Below, piece by piece: positions 36,929 to 42,467 of a DNA stretch of 42,467 bases. The stretch is from a virus. Position 1 is the first letter of the stretch, and every line of letters begins with the position of its first letter. The position numbers and the translations under genes are program-made. A model generated the notes under the pieces. The model ran no database searches and had not been told where the DNA came from. It worked only from the letters and a program-made list of their open reading frames with translations. The stretch is taken from positions 1 through 42,467 of IMG/VR virus record IMGVR_UViG_3300050136_000027, one strand, 5' to 3'.

Positions 36929-38127
36929 GCACGCCGCTTTTGATCCTCAGTGACGCGCCGACCGCAGGCTCAGGCTTGGGAAGAATTACGCGCGATCTCG
37001 CCACGCGCATCCACGCCAACCTGTCAGACGTGTTCAGAGTTGGAACCATCGGCTATGGTGGGCCGTTCTCTCGCGCGCTTGGGTTCCCGCAATACTCGAT
37101 GGACATGGAAACCTGGGCCGTTCATAACCTGCCGGAAGTGTGGGAGGATTTCGCAGGGAAGGAAAAGGGAGTGCTCCTCTGGATTTGGGACGCGAGTCGT
37201 GCCCTGTGGTTTGCGCGTCCTGAGAATTGTCCCGAGCCGCGATTGAGAAAGTTTCTTCAGAGCAAGCCGTTCGAGACCTGGGCCTACCTGCCGATTGATG
37301 CCACAGGGCCAAATGATCGCCTGACCGGGGTACTCAAGCACATCATTGAAGGCTTCGATCGGCAACTCGCGTATTCCGCGTGGGCTCAGGGAATCCTGAA
37401 ACGAACATGTCCAACCTTAGACATAGACTGGCTTCCGCATGGGATTGATACCAGCATTTTCCATCCACAGCCGCGAGTCCAGGCACGACACAGTTTCGGA
37501 GCGAGACTCGGAGCCAAACAGGTTAAGGGAAAGAACATTGGGCAGTACGTCTCGATTCCTGACGATGCGTTCCTTGTCGGAATTGTTGGCACAAATCAGA
37601 TACGGAAAGACTGGGGCCTGGGACTCGCTACGGTCGCAGAGCTTGCAAAAAACCGCAATGTCATGGTGTGGTGCCACATCGACGTACTGGAACGGCATTG
37701 GTCAATCCCGGCTCTCTTGAATGACTTCGGGTTAGCCGACAAAGCCATTGTCACGACGGTCATGTATCCAGACGAAACAATGGCATGGGCGTATTCGGCC
37801 TTGGATTGCTTCCTTGCGGTGGGGCTCGGAGAGGGCTTTGGATACGGAGCAGCAGAAGCACTAGCGTGTGGAGTGCCCGTTGTGGCTCCGTACTACGGTG
37901 GTGGGGAGTTTATCCCTGAAGACTTCTTGGTTGAACCACTCGCGTGGAGGATCGAGGGCGTTTATGACTGCATGAGGCCAGTGATGAGCGTTACGGACTT
38001 CGCGTTCAAGGCGCAGCAAGTCGGCAAGGCCAAGGGGCTCATGCAAGGCTCGCTCTTGCCGTCCCGGTATGAGTGGCAGAATCTTTGGACTGAATGGGAA
38101 TATTGGCTCCGCAGGGGGATCAAGTGA
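36925..38127 (+). CDS. GT-B glycosyltransferase (GT4-like)
   Basis: 400 residues from GTG at 36925. ILSDAPTAGSGLGRITRDLATRI at the front is the acceptor-domain start of GT4 enzymes. The C-terminal half has VGIVGTNQIRKDWGLGLAT and GLGEGFGYGAAEALACGVPVVAPYYGG (about 298-325), the E-x7-E donor-sugar site. It transfers a sugar from a nucleotide-sugar donor, probably retaining. With two GT-A enzymes and three methyltransferases downstream it would build or modify a glycan. The 14-bp motif lies in its coding sequence (CPTLDI). Confidence 0.85.
   Translation: MSTPLLILSDAPTAGSGLGRITRDLATRIHANLSDVFRVGTIGYGGPFSRALGFPQYSMDMETWAVHNLPEVWEDFAGKEKGVLLWIWDASRALWFARPENCPEPRLRKFLQSKPFETWAYLPIDATGPNDRLTGVLKHIIEGFDRQLAYSAWAQGILKRTCPTLDIDWLPHGIDTSIFHPQPRVQARHSFGARLGAKQVKGKNIGQYVSIPDDAFLVGIVGTNQIRKDWGLGLATVAELAKNRNVMVWCHIDVLERHWSIPALLNDFGLADKAIVTTVMYPDETMAWAYSALDCFLAVGLGEGFGYGAAEALACGVPVVAPYYGGGEFIPEDFLVEPLAWRIEGVYDCMRPVMSVTDFAFKAQQVGKAKGLMQGSLLPSRYEWQNLWTEWEYWLRRGIK
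37409..37422. repeat. Dispersed 14-bp near-palindrome, copy 11
   Basis: GTCCAACCTTAGAC, one difference, in the glycosyltransferase coding sequence. Confidence 0.75.
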
Positions 38128-38447
38128 TTAAACTGAAGCCAAGAGCACATTGGCGGGAGTTTCGGAATCCGGGCGTTATCGGTGCGAAGTGGTATCAGTG
38201 GGGCGATCTGCGCGTCTGTGTAGGCGATCCGAAGGCCGAGGGCCATCATCACATTTCAATCTCGCACCCATATCGCTATCCGACTTGGGATGAGATCTAC
38301 ACGGCCCGCTACGATCTGATGCCGGACGATATCACGTGTGCGATTTTTCTTCCGCGCAAGAGCGAGTACGTGAACATTCACCCTAACTGCTTCCATGTCC
38401 ATGAAGTCGCGGATGCGGAAGTGAAGTCGGGGATCATTGGAATATGA
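38124..38447 (+). CDS. Phage DUF7694-like protein
   Basis: 107 residues from GTG at 38124, overlapping the glycosyltransferase stop (GTGA). HHHISISHPYRYPTWDEIYTARYDLMPDDITCAIFLPRKSEYVNIHPNCFHVHEV matches a family of phage proteins with the pattern ISHP.RYPTWDE...R..LMPDD....LP...EYVN.HPNCFH. Function unknown. Its place between glycosyltransferases is noteworthy. Confidence 0.7.
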   Translation: MIKLKPRAHWREFRNPGVIGAKWYQWGDLRVCVGDPKAEGHHHISISHPYRYPTWDEIYTARYDLMPDDITCAIFLPRKSEYVNIHPNCFHVHEVADAEVKSGIIGI

Positions 38448-39190
38448 GCCGCTTAGTTCTCTGCGTAGCCACGCGCCGCTGGCACGGCTGGTTTGACTGC
38501 GTGCAGACGTGGACAGTTACGTCTAACCTTAGATACCGCATCCAGGTTGTCCCTGACCAAGACGTTCTGCCGGCGTACCAGGAGCTTTACGAAACAACGT
38601 ATGAGCCGATTCTGGGATTCCTGCACGATGATTTGGAAATCTATGAGCCTGACTGGGACTTACGCGTTATGGCAGAGTTTGACGATCCGACCATCGGCAT
38701 GGTCGGCTTTGGGGGAGCTAGGGGCCACGGTACGGCGAACCTATACGAAGTTCCTTATCACCTCCCAAATCTCGCTCGGCAAGGATTCATGTCAAACATG
38801 CGCGAGTGGTATCTGCACGGCTCTCTTGAAAAGGGCAACAGGGACGTTGCCGTGCTAGATGGGTTCGCCGTGTTTGTGCGGAGGTCGGTTCTCGACAGTT
38901 GGAAGCACTACAAACCGCAAGTCACGAAATACCCTACATTCGACATGCTCGACATATGGAAAGTTGGCGGATTCCCTTTCGGTGTGCCAGTTGGCTATTT
39001 CATGTGGTGCGAGAACCTGTGTTGTGAAGTTCGGAGACAAGGTTTTCGTATCCGGCTGGTTGGGGTTGAGTGCCATCACATCGGCGGACGTACCTCGACA
39101 GTCCACCAAATCTCAGATGACTACCAAGCGGAGCACGCCTACTTTTATTCAGCCAATCGAGACGTTATGCCCTACGCGGTGAAGGAGTAA
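38444..39190 (+). CDS. GT-A glycosyltransferase (GT2-like)
   Basis: 248 residues, ATGA overlap with the preceding gene. GFLHDDLEIYEPDW with the metal/donor-binding DD at 62-63, then VGFGGARGHG and AVLDGFAVFVRRSVLDSW, FDMLDIW.. GYFMWCENLCCEVRRQGFRIRLVGVECHHIGG. This is the fold and motif order of family 2 glycosyltransferases in phage and bacterial glycan clusters. Predicted inverting sugar transferase. Confidence 0.75.
   Translation: MSRLVLCVATRRWHGWFDCVQTWTVTSNLRYRIQVVPDQDVLPAYQELYETTYEPILGFLHDDLEIYEPDWDLRVMAEFDDPTIGMVGFGGARGHGTANLYEVPYHLPNLARQGFMSNMREWYLHGSLEKGNRDVAVLDGFAVFVRRSVLDSWKHYKPQVTKYPTFDMLDIWKVGGFPFGVPVGYFMWCENLCCEVRRQGFRIRLVGVECHHIGGRTSTVHQISDDYQAEHAYFYSANRDVMPYAVKE
38521..38534. 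repeat. Dispersed 14-bp near-palindrome, copy 12
   Basis: GTCTAACCTTAGAT, one difference, encoding TSNLR in the GT-A gene. Confidence 0.75.
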
Positions 39191-39193
39191 AAG

Positions 39194-39880
39194 TTGGTCA
39201 ACATAACCATGCAGGTTAGGAATCGGTATCGTCTCACACGGCAGGCCCTCAGGTCGCTGGCTTTCACCACCGATGCGACGCTCACCATCTTGGATGACAG
39301 GTCCGACGAAGAAACAAGGGCGTACCTAGAACAGTGGAGCAAAATGCCGCGCGTTCACGTCATCCGCAACAATGTTCCGCTCGGCACAGGCCAGTTGCGA
39401 AACATGGTCATGGAGGAAAGCAGGAAGCACTTCGGGCAGGGGGAGTACGTGGCTCCGCACGATAACGATACCTATTTTTTGCCGGGATGGTTGGACGCTC
39501 TGAAGAGTTGCTACCAACTGTCGGAGGAGCACGGATACCGTCTCCTCAGTGGGTATCGTCACCCCTTTCATCATCCGATTTCTAGACTGCCGCTACTATT
39601 CTATGCGGTCGATGAGGTCATAGCTCTCGCCACGCAATCGACCTTTATGACGTGGGCAACATGGGACGCCTTTGGCCCCTACTGCGATACTCCCGTCGAC
39701 CGAACCTGTCAGAGCGAGGATGTTGACTTTGGAAACAGAATCACGAAGGCGGGATACAAACTAGGCTGCGTAACGCCGAATGTCGTCCACGCGACAGCGC
39801 TCAAGAACACATTCGGCGAACCGGGGCCGGGATGGGAACTAGTCAAAGCTCAGTGCCCGAAAGGGGTTATTTGTGAATAA
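39194..39880 (+). CDS. GT-A glycosyltransferase (GT2-like)
   Basis: 228 residues from TTG at 39194, preceded by GAAGGAG. NITMQVRNRYRLTRQALRSL, LTILDDRSDEET (34-35 DD), VPLGTGQLRNMVM and APHDNDTYFLPGWL with the DND at 90-92, QSEDVDFGNRITKAGYKLG near the end. A typical family 2 glycosyltransferase core. Second of the pair in this operon. Confidence 0.8.
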   Translation: MVNITMQVRNRYRLTRQALRSLAFTTDATLTILDDRSDEETRAYLEQWSKMPRVHVIRNNVPLGTGQLRNMVMEESRKHFGQGEYVAPHDNDTYFLPGWLDALKSCYQLSEEHGYRLLSGYRHPFHHPISRLPLLFYAVDEVIALATQSTFMTWATWDAFGPYCDTPVDRTCQSEDVDFGNRITKAGYKLGCVTPNVVHATALKNTFGEPGPGWELVKAQCPKGVICE

Positions 39881-39916
39881 GAATCCACAGCTTGGGTACA
39901 AGGAGAAGAATCCACC

Positions 39917-40195
39917 GTGGCAATAATCGACAGACTTGCTCTCAGCGCCAAGAAACAACAGCAATATCGGTATATTGTTCGCAGAATCGGGGCGCACTCA
40001 CCAAGGGAAGTCAGAAAGCGTATCGCAGACATATATTTTCTCAGGCACTATGCTGGCTGGTCGCTCGGTCAATTGGCTAACCATTTTCACGTATCGAGAG
40101 AACGTGTGCGCCAGATCATCTCTCACCATCGACCACCGCGATTCACTATTTGCCATCCCAGAGGATCGTGTTTGCTGGGGGCTATCAATGGATAG
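39917..40195 (+). CDS. Sigma70 region 4-like HTH protein
   Basis: 92 residues from GTG at 39917 (AAGGAG upstream). Residues 41-70 YFLRHYAGWSLGQLANHFHVSRERVRQIISHH match the -35-binding helix-turn-helix of sigma factors. There is no region 2, so it is not a complete sigma factor. It overlaps the methyltransferase start by eight bases. It could redirect RNA polymerase or bind promoters such as those containing the 22-bp repeat. Confidence 0.65.
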   Translation: MAIIDRLALSAKKQQQYRYIVRRIGAHSPREVRKRIADIYFLRHYAGWSLGQLANHFHVSRERVRQIISHHRPPRFTICHPRGSCLLGAING

Positions 40196-40769
40196 ACTCT
40201 CAGAACTTGCCGAAAAATACGGCAGCGACAAAACTCCGTCCCTGTACCACAACTACACGCCGTTCTACGACTCACTCTTGAGATACCGCGACGTGAAGCG
40301 AGTGCTCGAAATCGGCATCGGCACAGTAGAGTGCATGGGACACGTGAAGGATTACAAGCCTGGAGCCAGCCTACGGATGTGGCGAGATTACTTCCCGACC
40401 GCGGAAATATTCGCGCTCGACAACGAGATGAGCGTACTGGAAGGACTGAAGAACGAACCTCGCATCTATCCGGTCTTCTGCGACCAAAGCGACCAAGGCG
40501 ATCTAATCGATATAGTCAGGAGGCTCGGAGGACTGCAGTTCGACCTAATCGTTGACGACGGCTCACACCAAGTTGCGCACCAAGCGTTGACTGCCAACAC
40601 CTTCATCCCCAAACTGCTCTCACGGCAAGGTGTTTACATTATTGAGGACGTGATGTGGCGCAAAGACTTGTACGCGCTCCTACCTTGGCCGGCCGAAGTA
40701 AGGCTATTTGATCTCAGGCGCAGCCCCGATGACTGTTTATTCGTGATCGAGGGTGGGGATATTTACTGA
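40188..40769 (+). CDS. Class I SAM-dependent methyltransferase (CmcI/macrocin O-methyltransferase-like)
   Basis: 193 residues. ELAEKYGSDKTPSLYHNYTPFYDSLL, then motif I VLEIGIGTVECMGH (39-52), AEIFALDNE (motif II), QFDLIVDDGSHQVAHQ and GVYIIEDVMW. The YGSDK..HNYTP.Y front is typical of this sugar or natural-product O-methyltransferase group. Probably methylates a sugar added by the upstream glycosyltransferases. Confidence 0.8.
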   Translation: MDRLSELAEKYGSDKTPSLYHNYTPFYDSLLRYRDVKRVLEIGIGTVECMGHVKDYKPGASLRMWRDYFPTAEIFALDNEMSVLEGLKNEPRIYPVFCDQSDQGDLIDIVRRLGGLQFDLIVDDGSHQVAHQALTANTFIPKLLSRQGVYIIEDVMWRKDLYALLPWPAEVRLFDLRRSPDDCLFVIEGGDIY

Positions 40770-40770
40770 C

Positions 40771-40995
40771 ATGGAAACAGTAAATCATCCGGCACATTAT
40801 GGCGGAAACGTTCTACACGAGACGTGGAAATGTCTTAACGCATGGGGACTGGAAGGAGACGCGCTTTTGTGGAATGTGGTTAAGTACATCAGCCGCTCCG
40901 GGAAGAAAGGTCCCAGGTTAGACGATCTGCGTAAAGCGAAGTGGTATCTCGATAAGCGCATCGAGCTACTGGAGGTGGATCGTGCGAAGCGATAA
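40771..40995 (+). CDS. DUF3310-family phage protein
   Basis: 74 residues from ATG at 40771. VNHPAHYGGNVLHETWKCLNAWGLEGDALLWNVVKYISRSGKKGPRLDDLRKAKWYLDKRIELL is the full DUF3310 pattern (NHPxHY ... VKYxxRxGKK...DLxKAxWYL). Often found near nucleotide-metabolism genes in phages. Exact function unknown. The weak 14-bp motif at 40910 is in its coding sequence. Confidence 0.85.
   Translation: METVNHPAHYGGNVLHETWKCLNAWGLEGDALLWNVVKYISRSGKKGPRLDDLRKAKWYLDKRIELLEVDRAKR
40910..40923. repeat. Dispersed 14-bp near-palindrome, copy 13 (weaker)
   Basis: GTCCCAGGTTAGAC, two differences from consensus, encoding GPRLDD in the DUF3310 gene. Confidence 0.5.
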
Positions 40996-41215
40996 AGGGA
41001 AAGGCCGTCCGCGAATCAAGTTTCGTACGCCGTTTCGGGTATCCGGTAACTGTAAACGCTGCACGCCAGAGAAAAAGTCGTCAGGACACCACGTCTGCTA
41101 CAACGTGAATTGCATCTGCCCACATCATCCCAATTGGACGGCGCTACACGCACGCGAAGCCGGACTCCGAACACGATCTAAACCGGGGGACTTTGATTAC
41201 AAGGAGAATTCATAA
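40982..41215 (+). CDS. Small Cys-rich protein
   Basis: 77 residues from GTG at 40982, with GGAGG seven bases upstream. Cys group CKRCTPEKKSSGHHVCYNVNCICPHH is a probable zinc site. Basic N-terminus. Overlaps DUF3310 by 14 bases. No family recognised. Confidence 0.6.
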   Translation: MRSDKGKGRPRIKFRTPFRVSGNCKRCTPEKKSSGHHVCYNVNCICPHHPNWTALHAREAGLRTRSKPGDFDYKENS

Positions 41216-41240
41216 TTCCGCCACTTGGGGATGTGATGCG

Positions 41241-41327
41241 ATGAAAATCATGTACCTTGGGCTGAACGGCTGGGAATTATCGCACTGGGAGAGAGATAAA
41301 TGGAAATCCCCTCGTTTGAAGATGTGA
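41241..41327 (+). CDS. Possible 28-residue micro-protein
   Basis: ATG at 41241 gives MKIMYLGLNGWELSHWERDKW..., a plausible N-terminus of a longer GT-type protein that stops at 41327 and overlaps the next gene start by 28 bases. There is only a weak ribosome-binding site. It may be a decayed remnant. Confidence 0.3.
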   Translation: MKIMYLGLNGWELSHWERDKWKSPRLKM

Positions 41328-41872
41328 TGAAGGTAACCGATGGACTGAGTAGCCATACGGCGCTGGAGCAAGAAGAGGCGAGAGGGCTGTACGAATGCTG
41401 CCGCGAAGTAAGGCGCTGGGCTTGCGTAGTCGAGGTCGGATGCCAGCTTGGACGTTCGAGCAGCATCATCGCACAGATGGCGCAGGCGCTTGAGTTCTAT
41501 CCCATCTTCATCGATCCCTACACCGGCCAGCCAGAGTTCATGCAGCAGTGGGCGAAGATGATGTACTTCTTGGGTGGAGTGCAAGAACATGCCTTCACGC
41601 TACTCTGCATGAGAACCGAGCAAGCAGCATGGCACCTGGAGAAACTGGCACCATTCGATCTCGCCTATATTGACGGCGATCATGGGACGGCAGAAGTAGA
41701 AATGGACCTCGCCCTGGTTGCCTGCAAGATTCGCCGCGGCGGGCTACTCGCGTGTCACGACTACTGCCGGGAGAGTTTGCCAACAGTCAAGATCGCACTC
41801 GACGGCTTCATTGACGAGCGCTGGGAGATGGAGAAGCACGTTGGAACCCTAGGGGTCTGGAGAAGAAAATGA
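41300..41872 (+). CDS. Class I SAM-dependent methyltransferase (Methyltransf_24-like)
   Basis: 190 residues. VVEVGCQLGRSSSIIAQ (43-59) is motif I, FIDPYTG motif II, and FDLAYIDGDHGTAEVEMDL (about 119-137) the metal-binding-like loop of this group, then GGLLACHDYC. It is close to the O-methyltransferases that act on sugars and polyketides. Second methyltransferase of the operon. Confidence 0.8.
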   Translation: MEIPSFEDVMKVTDGLSSHTALEQEEARGLYECCREVRRWACVVEVGCQLGRSSSIIAQMAQALEFYPIFIDPYTGQPEFMQQWAKMMYFLGGVQEHAFTLLCMRTEQAAWHLEKLAPFDLAYIDGDHGTAEVEMDLALVACKIRRGGLLACHDYCRESLPTVKIALDGFIDERWEMEKHVGTLGVWRRK

Positions 41873-42390
41873 AAGAGGGTATAAATTGCGGCTCGGGGCA
41901 ACGGCGATTCACCAGTAACTCAGAGATTGAGTGGTGCAACGTGGACAAGATTTCCCGCCCTGGGCATGAGCCAGACTGGATTGAGGACGGAGCACATCTT
42001 CCGTGTGCGGACAATTCGGTGGATTACTTCGTGCTAAGCCAAGTTTATGAACATTTTGGTTGCGGTGAGGCTGTTGATCTGTTACAAGAAGCACACAGGG
42101 TGCTGCGAAGTGGCGGTTCCTTGATTATCTCGGTGCCGAACATGATGGCACTGGCGAAGCGATGGGTCGCGGGTGAGATCAGTGAATACATCTTCATGGT
42201 CAATACTTACGGAGCTTATCTTGGGAACGAGGAATCGCGTCACAAGTGGGGCAGCACTCCAGAATCGCTCACGAAAGAGATTGAGGCACACGGGCCGTGG
42301 CAATGGGTGAGAGACTTCGACAACCGGGCGATTCCGGGAATGGACGTGGCTCGCGACTGGTGGATAACGTGCCTCGAAGCAAGACGATAA
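41869..42390 (+). CDS. Class I SAM-dependent methyltransferase (Methyltransf_11-like)
   Basis: 173 residues, ATGA overlap with the preceding gene. LPCADNSVDYFVLSQVYEHFGCGEAVDLLQEAHRVLRSGGSLIISVPN is motif IV to VI of this family. The front is short and lacks a full GxGxG motif I, so it resembles the truncated versions found in glycan clusters. It probably acts on the same glycan as its neighbours, though a catalytic role is less certain. Confidence 0.75.
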   Translation: MKEGINCGSGQRRFTSNSEIEWCNVDKISRPGHEPDWIEDGAHLPCADNSVDYFVLSQVYEHFGCGEAVDLLQEAHRVLRSGGSLIISVPNMMALAKRWVAGEISEYIFMVNTYGAYLGNEESRHKWGSTPESLTKEIEAHGPWQWVRDFDNRAIPGMDVARDWWITCLEARR

Positions 42391-42467
42391 CGATTTCCCT
42401 GACATGCGGGAAGGTAACCGTCATCGACTCGCGTGACTATGGCAAGGTTTCTGCATACAAGTGGTAC
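42369..42467 (+). CDS. HNH/AP2-type homing endonuclease, 5' end only
   Basis: 33 residues from GTG at 42369 to the window edge (PRSKTITISLTCGKVTVIDSRDYGKVSAYKWY). The I.LT.G....ID..DY..V...KW pattern is the start of AP2-HNH homing endonucleases. It overlaps the methyltransferase stop by 22 bases. Confidence 0.55.
   Translation, partial: MPRSKTITISLTCGKVTVIDSRDYGKVSAYKWY

Overview
The window looks like a segment of a double-stranded DNA tailed phage or prophage genome. It carries a large terminase, portal, scaffold, probable major capsid protein, a recombination module and many short, tightly packed genes with ATGA or GTGA stop-start overlaps. The host is probably a free-living environmental bacterium. 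An Acidobacteriota host is my guess, based on the large secreted protein with HYDIN/ASH-like Ig domains followed by a beta-helix, and on a lipoprotein and other exported proteins. Nothing in the window proves the host. No long tape-measure gene lies between the capsid and fibre genes, so a short-tailed (podovirus-like) particle is plausible. The genome continues past both ends: the first and last genes are cut by the window edges.

Layout. (1) 1-18.7 kb, minus strand: the virion module. Read in the direction of transcription it holds a zinc/Ig-like protein, an XRE-type regulator, a possible small terminase, TerL, portal, scaffold, capsid, adaptor-like proteins, a signal-peptide fibre-like protein and a giant surface protein. 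Two tiny, extremely basic proteins sit inside it, each directly behind an RNA hairpin. (2) 18.8-21.6 kb, minus strand: accessory genes (radical SAM enzyme, MazG-like pyrophosphohydrolase, small exported and membrane proteins, an RHH/zinc-ribbon fusion). (3) 21.6-25.6 kb, mostly plus strand: a loosely packed region with a tRNA-like sequence, short Cys-rich proteins, a serine recombinase and a protein with 31 tandem tetrapeptide repeats. (4) 25.7-30.5 kb, minus strand: lipoprotein, RusA, HNH, C5-cytosine methylase, zinc-ribbon and replication-associated proteins. (5) 30.8-32.6 kb: an IS1-type transposase-like gene with a divergent zinc-ribbon gene. (6) 32.6-36.2 kb, minus strand: proteasome-like Ntn hydrolase, RecT annealase and Cas4/RecB-like nuclease. 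(7) 36.3-42.4 kb, plus strand: a glycosyltransferase/methyltransferase operon with a sigma-like HTH protein.

Two DNA-level signals cut across this map. One is a 14-bp near-palindrome, GTCTAAGGTTAGAC and close variants, at 13 places. It occurs on both strands, in all reading frames and at gene junctions, and is almost absent from the structural genes. The other is a 22-bp inverted-repeat family with arms GGGAAYTA and TAACTCCC, in five copies just upstream of genes. Both resemble binding sites for a regulator or recombinase of this element. Several promoters also place the start codon 6-8 nt after the -10 box, which implies leaderless mRNAs.

How the genes could work together. TerL, portal, scaffold, capsid and adaptor genes build the particle. 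RecT, the RecB-like nuclease and RusA form a recombination pathway. MazG-like and methylase genes handle nucleotides and DNA marking. The glycosyl/methyltransferase operon could decorate virions or host surface glycans. No endolysin and no classical tyrosine integrase is recognisable in the window.
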